From Paraburkholderia sp. Tr-20389 (GTDB lineage: Bacteria > Pseudomonadota > Gammaproteobacteria > Burkholderiales > Burkholderiaceae): a stretch of DNA of 64,000 nucleotides. The DNA lies in assembly GCF_017104565.1 (NCBI RefSeq), contig NZ_JAAGPD010000016.1:62001-126000 (forward strand), in the 5' to 3' direction. The notes under the pieces were generated by a model. It was not told the origin of the DNA. It saw only the letters and a list, made by a program, of their open reading frames with translations, and ran no database searches. Shown piece after piece: positions 26,187 to 36,091 of the stretch; position 1 is the first letter of the stretch; each line of letters starts with the position of its first letter. A program made the position numbers and the translations under genes.

Positions 26187-28949
26187 ATGATGGCCCCACA
26201 CTCCGCCGACACTTTCAACAGCGTGCGCACACTGGCAAACGCAGCGGGTCAGTCGCGCCGCTACTACTCGCTCGAAGCGCTGAAAGCAGCCGGCTTCGAG
26301 AATGTCGGCCGTCTGCCCGTCGTCATCCGTATTCTGCTCGAGTCCGTACTGCGCAATTGCGACGGTCAGAAAGTGCTCGAATCGCACGTCCGCGATCTGG
26401 CGAACTGGAAGCCCAATGCGCCGCGTGAAAGCGAGATTCCGTTCGTCGTGGGCCGTGTGTTGCTACAGGATTTCACCGGCATTCCGCTGTTGACCGACCT
26501 GGCCGCGATGCGTAGCCAGGCGAAGAAGCGGAATGCGGATCCCAAAGCGGTCGAGCCGCTGGTGCCCGTTCACCTGGTCGTGGACCACTCGGTCCAGACG
26601 GAATATTCGAACGTGCCGAATGCGCTGCGCCGGAACATGGAAGTGGAATTCTCCCGCAACCGTGAGCGCTATGAACTGATGAAGTGGGGCATGCAGGCGT
26701 TCGATACATTCAAGGTCGTGCCTCCGGGCATCGGCATCTGTCATCAGATCAACCTCGAATACCTGGCGCAAGGCGTAATCGCCAGGGACGACATTGTCTT
26801 CCCCGATACGCTGGTCGGCACCGATTCACACACGACGATGATCAACGGGATCGGCGTGCTCGGCTGGGGCGTGGGGGGAATCGAAGCAGAAGCAGGGATG
26901 CTGGGCCAACCCGTCTACATGTTGATGCCCGATGTCGTCGGTGTCGAACTGACGGGCTCTCTTGCAGCCGGCGTGACCGCCACCGATGCGGTTCTTCAGG
27001 TCACGGAAACGCTGCGCGCCGCGAAAGTCGTCGGCAAGCTCGTCGAGTTCTTCGGTGAGGGTGCCGCTTCGCTCAGCGCGACGGACCGCGCGACGATCGC
27101 CAACATGGCGCCGGAGTACGGCGCGACGAGCGGGTTCTTCCCCGTCGACGAAAGCACGCTGAGCTATTACCGCCAGACGGGACGTAGCGACGAACAGGTC
27201 GAACTGATACGTCAGTACTTCGTCGCGCAAGGCCTGTTCGGCGCGCCGAAATCGGGCGATATCGACTATTCGAGCGTCATTCGCATCGATCTCGGCGCGA
27301 TCAGGCCGAGCGTGTCCGGTCCGAAGCGACCGCAGGATCGCGTCGACCTCGACAAGCTCGGACAACGCTTCGACGAAGTCATGATGCAGGACGTCAAGAG
27401 CGGCGGCTATGGAAAGACCTCGGTTCAACTGGAAGAGTCATACCCGGTTTCCGCCAAACCGGCGGGCGCACCGGGTGCCGTTGAACAATACGATGTTGGC
27501 CATGGCGATGTGCTGGTGGCTGCGATCACGTCGTGCACCAATACATCCAATCCCGAATTGCTCGTCGCTGCGGGCCTCGTTGCGCGGAAAGCACTGGAGC
27601 GCGGTCTGAAGGCCAAGCCATGGGTCAAGACGCTGTTCACGCCGGGCTCGCGTGTCGTGACCGCGTACCTGGAGGACGCTGAACTCACCGAGCCGCTTGA
27701 GCAGTTGGGCTTCGGCATTGCCGCGTACGGTTGTGGCGCATGTGTGGGCAATATTGGCCCGCTCGATCCCGCGCTCGAAGAGGTCGTTGTAGCGAAAGAT
27801 CTCGTCTGCAGTGCAGTACTTTCGGGCAACCGCAATTTCGAAGCTCGCATTCATGGCAATCTGCGCGCGAACTTCCTGGCGAGCCCGCCGCTGGTGATCG
27901 CGTTCGCGCTGGCGGGCACCACACGCATCGATCTGACGTCGCAGCCACTTGGTATCGACGGAGACGGCAAGCCGGTCATGCTGTCCGACATCTGGCCGAC
28001 CAGTGACGAGATCAAGGCGCTCAGCGTCTATGCCGCGAACGCGAAGCACTACAAGGAACTGTACGCTGACTTCACCGCAGGGCACGACCTGTGGAACGAA
28101 ATCAAGAGCAGTGAAGGCGCCGTGTATGACTGGCCCGAATCGACTTATGCGGCGGAACCGGACTTCTTCGGCGACGCGCAGTCGGGCGACACGGCTATTC
28201 GCGGTGCTCGCGCTCTGGCGATCCTTGGCAACTCGATCACGACCGATCACATCAGCCCGGCCGGATCGATCGCGAAGCAATCTCCCGCAGGCGAATGGCT
28301 GACGCAACACGGCGTCGCGCAATCGGACTTCAACACCTATGGCGCACGGCGTGGCCATTTCGAAGTCATGGTCCGCGGCACCTTCGCGAACGTGCGACTG
28401 AAGAATCTGATGCTTGCGCCAAAGCCAGGCGGCGCCGCCGATGAAGGCCCCTATACCGTCCACCAGCCCAGCGGCGAACGGACGACTATTTTCGAAGCGT
28501 CACGCCGCTACATGGCGGGCAACGTTCCATCGCTGATTTTCGCGGGTGAAGAGTACGGCACGGGGTCGAGCCGGGACTGGGCAGCGAAGGGCACGCGTCT
28601 TCTGGGCGTGAAGGCAGTGGTCGCACGGAGCTTCGAACGCATCCATCGTAGCAACCTCGCCGGGCTGGGTGTCCTGCCGCTGCAGTTTCTCGGCGACGAC
28701 AGTGTTCAATCGCTCGGGCTCGACGGCACGGAGACTTTCGACCTGGTCGGCATCGAACAGGGCGTGCAGCCGCTCCAGGAGGTGACGCTTGTTATCACGC
28801 GTCGGGACGGCACGGTTCGAGAGGTAACACTGCTTGCCCGGATCGATACGCAGATCGAGGCGACGTACTTTGCCAATGGCGGCATTCTGCCTTACGTGCT
28901 GTCTTCGTTGCTGGAGAAGTCGGCAGCGAAGCCTGCTGAAACCGTGTGA
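26187..28949 (+). CDS. Aconitase family hydratase (AcnA/AcnD-like)
   Basis: A 920-aa protein with the full aconitase layout. [23 protein letters not shown] is the conserved block of domain 1. The [4Fe-4S] cysteines lie in SCTNTSNP and YGCGACVGN. The swivel domain has [17 protein letters not shown] and [17 protein letters not shown]. The start is the ATG pair at 26187. It could be aconitase A or the 2-methylisocitrate dehydratase AcnD, which works with PrpF. Its location with an amidohydrolase, porin, carrier and a divergent PrpF suggests a dedicated catabolic paralogue rather than the housekeeping TCA enzyme. Activity on aconitate-like acids is inferred. Confidence 0.9.
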   Translation: MMAPHSADTFNSVRTLANAAGQSRRYYSLEALKAAGFENVGRLPVVIRILLESVLRNCDGQKVLESHVRDLANWKPNAPRESEIPFVVGRVLLQDFTGIPLLTDLAAMRSQAKKRNADPKAVEPLVPVHLVVDHSVQTEYSNVPNALRRNMEVEFSRNRERYELMKWGMQAFDTFKVVPPGIGICHQINLEYLAQGVIARDDIVFPDTLVGTDSHTTMINGIGVLGWGVGGIEAEAGMLGQPVYMLMPDVVGVELTGSLAAGVTATDAVLQVTETLRAAKVVGKLVEFFGEGAASLSATDRATIANMAPEYGATSGFFPVDESTLSYYRQTGRSDEQVELIRQYFVAQGLFGAPKSGDIDYSSVIRIDLGAIRPSVSGPKRPQDRVDLDKLGQRFDEVMMQDVKSGGYGKTSVQLEESYPVSAKPAGAPGAVEQYDVGHGDVLVAAITSCTNTSNPELLVAAGLVARKALERGLKAKPWVKTLFTPGSRVVTAYLEDAELTEPLEQLGFGIAAYGCGACVGNIGPLDPALEEVVVAKDLVCSAVLSGNRNFEARIHGNLRANFLASPPLVIAFALAGTTRIDLTSQPLGIDGDGKPVMLSDIWPTSDEIKALSVYAANAKHYKELYADFTAGHDLWNEIKSSEGAVYDWPESTYAAEPDFFGDAQSGDTAIRGARALAILGNSITTDHISPAGSIAKQSPAGEWLTQHGVAQSDFNTYGARRGHFEVMVRGTFANVRLKNLMLAPKPGGAADEGPYTVHQPSGERTTIFEASRRYMAGNVPSLIFAGEEYGTGSSRDWAAKGTRLLGVKAVVARSFERIHRSNLAGLGVLPLQFLGDDSVQSLGLDGTETFDLVGIEQGVQPLQEVTLVITRRDGTVREVTLLARIDTQIEATYFANGGILPYVLSSLLEKSAAKPAETV

Positions 28950-28954
28950 ATGAA

Positions 28955-28974
28955 GGAGCGGCACACGCCGCTCC
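28955..28974 (+). promoter_or_regulatory. Intercistronic hairpin
   Basis: GGAGCGGC-ACAC-GCCGCTCC, a perfect 8-bp stem with a tetraloop, 5 bp after the aconitase stop and 38 bp before the porin start. There is no T-run, so it is more likely an mRNA-stabilising or partial-termination element than a strong terminator. Confidence 0.6.
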
Positions 28975-29012
28975 CAACTAAAAATATAGACAACAATCAG
29001 GAGACTTAATCG

Positions 29013-30233
29013 ATGAAAAAAGCACTTCCTCTTGCGCTCGCACTACCGTGTGCCTGTGCGTTTGCTCAGAGTAGCGTCACGTTGTACGGCATCGTTGATA
29101 TCGGGGTCAACTACGTGAACAACGTGCAGACTGGGCGGACAGCATCCGGACTCAAAGGTGCAAGCCAATGGGCGGTCATGGACGGCGGCACAGGCGGACT
29201 GCAGGGGAGTCGTTGGGGGCTGAAAGGCTCGGAAGATCTTGGGGGCGGTTACAAGACTGTTTTCCTGCTGGAGAACGGCTTTAATGCCAACAACGGAACG
29301 CTCGGCCAGGGCGGCGCTGAATTCGGGCGCCAGGCATGGGTGGGCGTGGCCAGCCCCTACGGTCGCGTCACGGCGGGTCGTCAGTACGACGAGGTCGTCG
29401 ACTTCTATGCGCCGCTTCTCGCGGCGCCGCAATGGGGCGGATACATGGTCGAGCATCCCAGCGATCTCGACAACGCGTCGAACACGCGGCGCATCAACAA
29501 TTCGGTGAAGTACACGTCGCCGACCATCGCGGGACTGACGTTCGGCGGCTTGTACAGTTTCGGCGGCGTGCCGGGGTCGTTCGGCAGCAACAGTATCTGG
29601 TCGGTCGGGGCAGGGTACGCAGCGGGACCATTCACGATCGGCGCCGGCTATCTGAATGCGCGCAACCCCAATACCTCGTTCTTCGGCTCGAATCCTAATG
29701 CCGGGCCCGCCTCGTCGAATAACCTGGGCTCAGCGGGTTCCGCTACCTCGCCACAGAGCAATCCGATCTTCGCAGGCTACGCGTCGGCGAAAACCCTGCA
29801 GATCGCAGCGGTGGCGGCCAACTATTCGTTCGGTGCGGCGACGGTAGGAGCGGGGTACTCGAATACGCGCTTTCAGGATCTGGGTTCGTCGTCCGGTCCG
29901 AATCCGTTTCATTACTCGGGTACGGCTTACTTCCACAACATCGAAGTCAACGCGAAGTATCTGGTCACACCCGCATTTCAGGTTGGTGCGGCTTTCGACT
30001 ATACAAAAGGCAGTGGCGCCGCGGGCAAGGAGGGCGCGAAGTATGAACTCGCCAGCCTGGGCGTGGACTACCTGCTGTCGAAGCGAACCGATGTGTATTC
30101 GGTTGCCGTCTACGAACACGCCAGTGGAACGGATTCGTTGAATCAGCCAGCCGTTGCAACCATTACCGGCATGACGCCATCCGCGACCAGCAACCAGGTC
30201 GCAGTGCGCGTCGGTATTCGCCACAAGTTTTAA
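29013..30233 (+). CDS. Outer-membrane porin (Burkholderia general porin family)
   Basis: A 406-aa precursor with signal peptide MKKALPLALALPCACAFAQS, then SSVTLYGIVDIGVNYVNN, the standard first strand of betaproteobacterial 16-stranded porins. GSRWGLKGSEDLGGGYKTVFLLENGF, FGRQAWVGVASPYGRVTAGRQYD and the C-terminal phenylalanine (VGIRHKF) match the family. CAGGAGACTTAATCG is a strong ribosome site. The trimeric channel probably lets the operon's substrate cross the outer membrane ahead of the MFS carrier encoded next. Confidence 0.95.
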   Translation: MKKALPLALALPCACAFAQSSVTLYGIVDIGVNYVNNVQTGRTASGLKGASQWAVMDGGTGGLQGSRWGLKGSEDLGGGYKTVFLLENGFNANNGTLGQGGAEFGRQAWVGVASPYGRVTAGRQYDEVVDFYAPLLAAPQWGGYMVEHPSDLDNASNTRRINNSVKYTSPTIAGLTFGGLYSFGGVPGSFGSNSIWSVGAGYAAGPFTIGAGYLNARNPNTSFFGSNPNAGPASSNNLGSAGSATSPQSNPIFAGYASAKTLQIAAVAANYSFGAATVGAGYSNTRFQDLGSSSGPNPFHYSGTAYFHNIEVNAKYLVTPAFQVGAAFDYTKGSGAAGKEGAKYELASLGVDYLLSKRTDVYSVAVYEHASGTDSLNQPAVATITGMTPSATSNQVAVRVGIRHKF

Positions 30234-30299
30234 ACGGCACTTGCCTAGTTGTCCCGGGCGTTGTGCGCAGCTCAATTTGCATCAAGCAGGAGACACCCC

Positions 30300-31610
30300 A
30301 TGATGTCTGCATCTCAACCCAACGCGATTCCAGCGGCTTCAACCGATCTGGAAACGCTTCAGCAGCAAGCGGTATCGAAGACCGCGTGGCGGCTTCTCCC
30401 GCTTCTGACGCTTGCCTTCATCTTCAACTACATCGACCGGACCAGCGTAGGTTTTGCCGCGCTGAGCATGAATTCCGACCTCGGTCTGACTGCCACGCAG
30501 TTCGGATGGGGCGCGGGCATTCTCTTTGCAGGCTACTGTCTGCTCGAAGTGCCGAGCAATCTGATGCTCTACCGCTTCGGGGCACGGCGCTGGCTCGCGC
30601 GCATCATGATCACGTGGGGCCTTGCCGCTGCGGCAACGGCACTCGCCGTCGGTCCCAAGAGTTTCTATTTCGCGCGGTTCGTGCTGGGTGTCGCCGAAGC
30701 CGGCTTCTTTCCCGGCGTCACGTTTTACCTGGCGACCTGGTTTCCCGCGAAGTTCAGAACCCGCATGCTTGCCTGGTTCATGGTCGGCGTACCCGTCTCA
30801 TCGATTCTCAGTGGGCCGCTGTCTGGCCTGTTGTTGAATCTGGACGGCGTGCTGGGACTCGCAGGATGGAAGTGGATGTTCATCCTCCAGGGCTTGCCCG
30901 CCTCGATCATCGGTATCGTCGTGCTGCTGATGCTGCGTGACAACCCGTCCCAGGCAAGCTGGCTCTCCGAAGCTGAACGTCAGGCGCTCATCGGCATGCT
31001 GGCGAGCGAACGACGTGAAAAGGAAAAGAAGCATCTGGGCGCGGCCCTCAAGGACCCGCGTGTGCTCATTCTGACGGGCATCCAGTTTGGCTTCGTACTG
31101 GGTTCGTACGGCATTGGCATCTGGCTGCCGACGATCCTCAAATCGCACGGCCTCACGATTTCGGCCATCAGCCTCGTGTCGTCGGTTCCGTACATCTTCG
31201 CGACGGTGGCGATGTTGACCTGGGCGCGCATGGTCGATCGTAACGGCAAAAAGATCGCGAACCTCCTGCTTACCTGTCTGCTCGGCGCTGGCGGGATGAT
31301 CGTCGCGGCGTTGTTCAGTGCATTCTGGCCGGCACTGATCGGTATCACGATTGCAGTCATCGGCGTCACGACCGCACGTGCTGTCTTCTGGAGCATCCCG
31401 ACGCGGTTCCTGTCCGGCGCGGCGGCTGCCGGTGGCCTGGCCTTCATCAACTCGGTTGGCACCTTCGGGGGCTTTGCTGGACCGTTTCTCGTGGGTTGGC
31501 TGAAAGATCAGACGGGATCATTCGCGATGGGCATGCTGGGCATGGCGGCGATGTTGCTCGTATCGACGGTTCTGACTGCTGTTCTCAGGTCCATGGTGAA
31601 GGACGAATAA
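30300..31610 (+). CDS. MFS transporter, anion:cation symporter (ACS) family
   Basis: A 436-aa major facilitator. LTLAFIFNYIDRTSVGFAAL in TM1 is the classic ACS/phthalate-permease signature. GYCLLEVPSNLMLYRFGARRWLARIMITWG and GVAEAGFFPGVTFYL are typical of TM2-TM4, and the second six helices follow a central loop at about residues 215-245. CAAGCAGGAGACACCCC precedes the ATG pair at 30300. ACS members import organic anions such as tartrate, glucarate, 4-hydroxyphenylacetate or phthalate. Here it probably imports the acid handled by the aconitase/amidohydrolase enzymes. Confidence 0.92.
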   Translation: MMSASQPNAIPAASTDLETLQQQAVSKTAWRLLPLLTLAFIFNYIDRTSVGFAALSMNSDLGLTATQFGWGAGILFAGYCLLEVPSNLMLYRFGARRWLARIMITWGLAAAATALAVGPKSFYFARFVLGVAEAGFFPGVTFYLATWFPAKFRTRMLAWFMVGVPVSSILSGPLSGLLLNLDGVLGLAGWKWMFILQGLPASIIGIVVLLMLRDNPSQASWLSEAERQALIGMLASERREKEKKHLGAALKDPRVLILTGIQFGFVLGSYGIGIWLPTILKSHGLTISAISLVSSVPYIFATVAMLTWARMVDRNGKKIANLLLTCLLGAGGMIVAALFSAFWPALIGITIAVIGVTTARAVFWSIPTRFLSGAAAAGGLAFINSVGTFGGFAGPFLVGWLKDQTGSFAMGMLGMAAMLLVSTVLTAVLRSMVKDE

Positions 31611-31706
31611 GCGCACCTTTCTCAGGTTAATGAGCAAGGGACGTCATCAGGCATATCCGCTTGCAAAACTCACATATCCCTACATCGCAACACGAGGAGA
31701 CAACAC

Positions 31707-32699
31707 TTGCCAGATCGCCGGAAGTTTCTTATTGCAGGGGCTGCCGCTGTTGGCGCATTTTCGCTGCGAGGTATCAGTGAAGCGTATGCGAAGACGCTTG
31801 GCAACGTCTCGCCGGTTGGTTTCAAGGTGCCACCGGGCGTAGTGGATTGTCATTGTCATATTTTCGATCCGGCGCGATTCCCTTACTCGCCCAGGCGCCA
31901 CTACACGCCGCCGCCTGCCACGGTAAGTGATCTGGAGCAGTTTCATGCTGCAATCGGCATACAACGAACAGTGCTTGTTCAGCCGAGCGTGTATGGAACG
32001 GACAATGCATGCCTGCTGGACAGCTTGAAGCAACTCGGTGATTCCGCGCGAGGCATGGCAGTGATCGATAGGTCATTCTCCGCGCAGCAAATCGATGACC
32101 TCATCGGTGCGGGGGGGCGCGGAGTGCGGGTGAATCTCGAAGTTGGAAAAGATCGCAACGTGGACGACGCGTACCGGCGGCTGATGGACACTGTCGATGC
32201 GCTGCACGGCCGGCCTGCGATCATCCAGATATTTGCGGCGTTGAACGTTATCGATGCACTCGCGCCGCGGATACAGGCGCAGCCGCATCCTATCGTTCTT
32301 GACCATTTTGGTCTGGCGAAGGCAGCAAAAGGCCCGGAACAGGAGGGCTTCAGCGCGCTGACAGGGTTGATGGCAAGCGGGAAGGTGTACGTGAAGCTGT
32401 CGGGCCCCTACTACATTTCCGAGCAGGGGCGCGGGTACACGGACGCCGGGATTATCGCCGGAACATTAGTCAGCGCCGCGCCTGATCAGGTGGTTTGGGG
32501 AAGCAATTGGCCGCATACGGGCGGAACCAGAAGACCTGACAACGCAAAGCCGACCGACATCGAACCGTTCCGAAACGAAGATGAGGGACAAAACTTGTCT
32601 CTGGTAAAACAATGGGCCCCGAGCCAGCCGGTCAGGCAAGAGCTGCTTGTGGATAACGCAGCAAAGTTGTTCGGCTTTTCTTCGGCGCGCAGTGTTTGA
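31707..32699 (+). CDS. Tat-exported amidohydrolase-2 family protein
   Basis: A 330-aa hydrolase from TTG 31707, which has GAGGAGA at ideal spacing. Residues 1-30 form a twin-arginine signal (DRRKFLIAGAAAVGAFSLRG). The rest is an amidohydrolase-2 TIM barrel: VVDCHCHIFDPARFPYSPRRHYTP, IVLDHFGLAK and VVWGSNWPHT. The last has asparagine where the paralogue at 25342 has aspartate in ASDWP, which could change catalysis. A periplasmic location suggests it opens a lactone before uptake, while the 25342 protein acts in the cytosol. It is the last gene of the operon. Confidence 0.82.
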   Translation: MPDRRKFLIAGAAAVGAFSLRGISEAYAKTLGNVSPVGFKVPPGVVDCHCHIFDPARFPYSPRRHYTPPPATVSDLEQFHAAIGIQRTVLVQPSVYGTDNACLLDSLKQLGDSARGMAVIDRSFSAQQIDDLIGAGGRGVRVNLEVGKDRNVDDAYRRLMDTVDALHGRPAIIQIFAALNVIDALAPRIQAQPHPIVLDHFGLAKAAKGPEQEGFSALTGLMASGKVYVKLSGPYYISEQGRGYTDAGIIAGTLVSAAPDQVVWGSNWPHTGGTRRPDNAKPTDIEPFRNEDEGQNLSLVKQWAPSQPVRQELLVDNAAKLFGFSSARSV

Positions 32700-33423
32700 C
32701 TTCTCCCCTGCATTCTTCACTACGGAAAGTATGCGTCGCCGCCGTGACGAGTTGGAGTTTGTCGTCCGAGAGAGCCTTGGAAAGAGATGCCCGAGTGGTG
32801 GAGTCGTTGTGATCGCCGAATCGTGAAGGTTGTCGCGTACGCCTGTGAGTTCGGCGCCGCGCGCGAGCGAAGCTCACGCTTAGTCGCTCGCTTGGGTGCA
32901 GGGTACAAAACTACTTGCAAAAGGGGAACAAAAATACGAACGCGCATCGACTGTGCCCCTCTTCGTCAACCGTATTTAACATAATTAAAGTTAGCAAAGT
33001 TATGTAGGATAACTATATATAGTATGACAGAAAATGGTGGGAAAGCTGGCAGCGCCTTTCTCACGGGGGACTGGCGGTCCGGGAGTCTTGCGCGTTGGCG
33101 GGCCGGGTAGCCATGAACGCCGCCATCGAGGCTAGCGGCATCGGCGTTAAATTTTTCCGAGCCGAGATCAATCGCGCGACGATGTTCTACGCGCCCAATG
33201 GACGCTGCAGGACTCGGCAATGATCTGGCAGTTCAGCGAGGCGCTCGGGATGGTGCTCGTCGCCCATGCCGACGCCTTACCGGCATCGCATGCTTTTGCA
33301 TGTCGCAGACCGGCAAACTGGACGCGCCATATAATAGGCTTGCGAGGAAATTCGAGCGGGCGGGTGATATGGGAGCAACATTTCGCTGCGTGACACCGCG
33401 TGCATCAGACGAAGGAGGTGTCT
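32700..33423. other. Intergenic region, start of the accessory region
   Basis: 724 bp without a supported gene. Base composition turns locally AT-rich (about 32960-33030). Short open frames here have no family features. Confidence 0.5.
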
Positions 33424-33612
33424 ATGGCTTTGAAGGGATCTAGCAAACTGCGCCCGAAGGTGATAGCGCTGCAGAAGCGCGGTGTTGCCGTGATCCTGCA
33501 ACGTACGGAGGCGGCGGCCGAGAGCGGCGCATTGACGGAACAGAAGGCTCGTGAGACCTATCGCGCGACAGCGCGACTGCGGACGCGACGTACTGCAGCC
33601 TCAGAATCGTAA
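33424..33612 (+). CDS. Small basic protein, hypothetical
   Basis: A 62-aa protein, not recognised. AAGGAGGTG at 33412-33420 is a near-perfect ribosome site 3-4 bases before ATG 33424. The sequence is rich in Lys/Arg and Ala, with a helical middle part (VAVILQRTEAAAESGALTEQKARETYRATARL) and no membrane segment or signal. The strong ribosome site is the main support. Nucleic-acid binding is possible from its charge but unproven. Confidence 0.5.
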   Translation: MALKGSSKLRPKVIALQKRGVAVILQRTEAAAESGALTEQKARETYRATARLRTRRTAASES

Positions 33613-34074
33613 CAAGTCTTGCCGTAACGGAGCGCCGCCAACAAGTGGCACTTTTCTTCTATGTGCCGCGTCAGCATCATGCACACTCAACTGTAAACGC
33701 GTCGTGGGTTCTGCGACTGGCGCGAGATGCAGGTCACGCTGTTCCTCCCAGACTGAACCAAACTCGGCCAGCGGTCCGCGCAGACGCCCTTTAGCGATCG
33801 ATCCTGGGATCAATAGCATTGTCTCCCCGGCGATCGACAACTTTTTGTATATCTGCGGGCACCGGCGGTTACCGCGCTAAGGCCGACAGCACGCGGCGTT
33901 GCGCGACTGGGTCGACGACCGCAGCATGGCGTGGATCGCGAACGTGCTGCGGTCCGGCCCCATAGAAAATCTGCTTCGCCTAACATACAGCTAGCCGCGA
34001 TAACCCGCGCCTTATCGCGGCAAACATGTCGGGGGCTGGCGTCATGTCTGTGGGGAGGGGAGGGGGCGGAATTC
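33613..34074. other. Gene-poor stretch, possible remnants
   Basis: About 460 bp with only fragmentary frames downstream of a broken toxin gene. Nothing recognised. Confidence 0.4.
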
Positions 34075-34230
34075 AGCGCCCGATCGGTCAGTGCGATCAC
34101 CGTGCCGATCGCCGGCTCGTTGCTCGCAACCAGCGGTTCGGCTCGTTCAGCCTTTGCCCTGATCGTCAGAAGACTAAAACGCGATAACGTTACTGTCGAC
34201 GGCGAACGGCGTCTGTGCTTCAATGGTCAT
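34075..34230 (-). pseudogene. Broken PIN-domain (VapC-type) toxin remnant
   Basis: ATG 34230 overlaps the antitoxin stop (ATGA), the usual toxin position. It reads MTIEAQTPFAVDSNVIAF, where FAVDSNVI is the PIN-domain strand with the first catalytic aspartate, then hits a TAG. Homologous residues (AKAERAEPLVASNEPAIGTVI) continue in a shifted frame. Beyond about 34075 no PIN similarity is visible, so the C-terminal acidic residues are missing. A non-functional toxin beside an intact antitoxin. Confidence 0.6.
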
Positions 34231-34469
34231 TCAGCGTTCTCCCTCTCGCTGAGCCGTTCACGATCAAACTTGAAGTCGGCGGGCAGGCGACCACGATAGT
34301 TCCGCAGACGCTTGATCCGTTCATCGACTGTGGGCCTTTTGCTCGCAGAGAGCGCACCAGACTTGTCTGCGACGATTTCGATGTCGTCACCTTCCTGCAG
34401 TCCGAGCGCCTCTACGACGCGCGCGGGCAACCGAACAGCAAGGCTGTTACCCCATTTTTCGACTTGCAT
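34227..34469 (-). CDS. AbrB/MazE-fold antitoxin
   Basis: An 80-aa protein. MQVEKWGNSLAVRLPARVVEALGLQEGDDIEIV is the swapped-hairpin AbrB/SpoVT DNA-binding domain of MazE/VapB antitoxins; the charged C-terminal tail (RGRLPADFKFDRERLSERE) would contact the toxin. ATG 34469 has CGAGGGA upstream; the longer frame from 34502 adds a non-homologous stretch. The paired toxin behind it is broken (34075-34230), so the antitoxin may persist as an autoregulator or an orphan. Confidence 0.82.
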   Translation of the reverse strand: MQVEKWGNSLAVRLPARVVEALGLQEGDDIEIVADKSGALSASKRPTVDERIKRLRNYRGRLPADFKFDRERLSERENAE

Positions 34470-34799
34470 GGTTTCCCTCGTGGATACACGTTCTCTGTAC
34501 ATCGTATCTGTGCTCGGGAAGTTTTCAAGTCTGATGCTCCGACGCAGGAGTAGTCATGCCGTTTGCTTTGGAGACCAAGCCGGGCAAGGAGGAGGGCGCT
34601 AGCATGATGGAGGTGATCGGCCAGAGCTGACGCTCGAAGATAGGCGGGGTGCGTCGGCTGCGGATTAGTTTGCTGCCATTCGCAAACTAGGTCGGCGAAT
34701 GGCACTTCTCGCCGTCAACGAGTGAGTCTTGCCGACCCTCAGGAGACTTTCGACCCTCTCAGGAGCGGCCGTTCAGATCGCCGGTGAGGCTCTACCCGG
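34470..34799. other. Intergenic region with one long repeat copy
   Basis: 330 bp without a supported gene. It contains a copy of the 65-bp repeat at 34617-34681. Confidence 0.5.
34617..34681 (+). repeat. Long-form cassette repeat (65 bp)
   Basis: Starts TCGGCCAGAGCTGACGCTC and ends TTTGCTGCCATTC. Length and both end boxes match the copies at 38381, 44271, 48582 and 49190; the centre is diverged. Confidence 0.65.
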
Positions 34800-35225
34800 C
34801 TAGAGGTACTTGAATTTTATGATTTGCACTTTGCTATTGAATCGGGCAGCTTTGAACTGAACTGGCTCTGTGGTGTTTGCAGTTGTACGCTCCATAATCC
34901 ACGGAATCGGCCGATACGTCATCGTCCGGCCATTGACAATTAAGTCCAGTATCTCGTATTCCGTAACATAGGCATACGTCAAAAATCGTCCACGAGATTG
35001 CCACTCCCAATGGGCCGGCACAGTTCGCTTGGCTACGATCGTGGTCATTCCAGTCTGTGCTTTCACTCCAGCAAAATTGGCAATCTCGAACAACGCTTTG
35101 GCGACACAGGCGACGATGACCGCGTAGAAGAAGAAAAGCACACCTGCGCCACCAAGTTGACCGCGATTCAGTAACGTGAATGGAAGCGACACAACGTTAT
35201 GCAAAGACACTCTTGATCTCAGCAC
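34800..35225 (-). CDS. Hypothetical membrane-anchored protein
   Basis: A 141-aa protein, not recognised. Residues about 26-48 (GAGVLFFFYAVIVACVAKALFEI) form one membrane helix, followed by a soluble part with many aromatic residues (AHWEWQSRGRFLTYAYVTEYEI). Codon use is less GC-biased than in the catabolic operons, in line with acquired DNA. It is on the minus strand, like most of the neighbouring small genes. Confidence 0.55.
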   Translation of the reverse strand: MLRSRVSLHNVVSLPFTLLNRGQLGGAGVLFFFYAVIVACVAKALFEIANFAGVKAQTGMTTIVAKRTVPAHWEWQSRGRFLTYAYVTEYEILDLIVNGRTMTYRPIPWIMERTTANTTEPVQFKAARFNSKVQIIKFKYL

Positions 35226-35298
35226 AGGGTTACCGGTACGCCGCGGGACGGTTTCCTTGCGGATGGGCGGGTGCGTTTAACTTTGACCAGAGAGACCT

Positions 35299-35703
35299 TC
35301 ACGGTTTAACCCGATGATCCGTGAATTCATAGTCGGCCATGCAGTCTGCCGAAGGGTCTCGCTCAATAGCCGAAACATGAACGGTATCTTTGTCTGTAAG
35401 AGTGTAGGTGTAGACATCGGGTGTAGGGACGCCCACAGTGGTGAGTGAAATCTTGTCGCCCTTTGTTTCCCACTGGCCCCGCTCCACATTCAGAAATTGA
35501 GTCCTTTCAGGATTGTTGTAGAACGCAACTTCAAACTTGCCGTCCGAGGATCTTTTCATAGTCCACGCCATATAGGAACACTTGCCATCCTTGTCCCTCT
35601 GCCCCTGCCAGGTGCCAACCAAACGATCATCGAGAGCCGAGGCGAGATTAGATACGGAGAGAAGAACCGCAAAAAGTAACAGATTTCGAGTTGTGATTTT
35701 CAT
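35299..35703 (-). CDS. Secreted lipocalin-like hypothetical protein
   Basis: A 134-aa protein with signal peptide MKITTRNLLLFAVLLSVSNLASA, then a beta-rich domain LVGTWQGQRDKDGKCSYMAWTMKRSSDGKF, similar in pattern to lipocalin-like or DUF4488-type small secreted proteins (WxG start, alternating strands). The start is fixed at ATG 35703 by the signal peptide; the longer open frame is non-homologous. Two cysteines could form a disulfide in the periplasm. Role unknown. Confidence 0.65.
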   Translation of the reverse strand: MKITTRNLLLFAVLLSVSNLASALDDRLVGTWQGQRDKDGKCSYMAWTMKRSSDGKFEVAFYNNPERTQFLNVERGQWETKGDKISLTTVGVPTPDVYTYTLTDKDTVHVSAIERDPSADCMADYEFTDHRVKP

Positions 35704-36091
35704 AGGGAATTCAAGTAATCGATAACAATTATCACGCTCAACCAGATACGTCGGCCCCCCGTCCATATCCAAACATAGAGCGCTCACACCGGCTCTACGG
35801 CAATTTGGCGTGAAACTTGAGCGATCGACTAGAGGCTGTTTTCGGATTGCCCTGATCGTCAGGACGTCCGTCCTAGCCGCATTGAACGATTTAGCCGCTG
35901 GCGTCGAATGACGGTAGTGGCAAGCGTCCGGCAACCAGGCGCGCCGATCGTAGCAGGTGCAGCCTTTCATGCAAAAAGCATAAAGCGACCCGGAGCTGTC
36001 CGTCGATCTTCTCGGTAGCGGTCATTAGTTGTTGGGTTTGTGCGTTGGTATGATTCTGATTTGATCGAAAGGAAACGAGATTGAACAACGA
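35704..36091. other. Intergenic region
   Basis: 388 bp without a supported gene. A diverged partial copy of the short repeat may lie at 35844-35880 (GGATTGCC start, TAGCCGC end), too weak to call. Confidence 0.4.

Noticed and set aside
34154-35862. 16-mer TTGCCCTGATCGTCAG shared at 34154 and 35847
   Set aside because: One shared 16-mer is about what chance allows in a window this size, and the flanks do not align.
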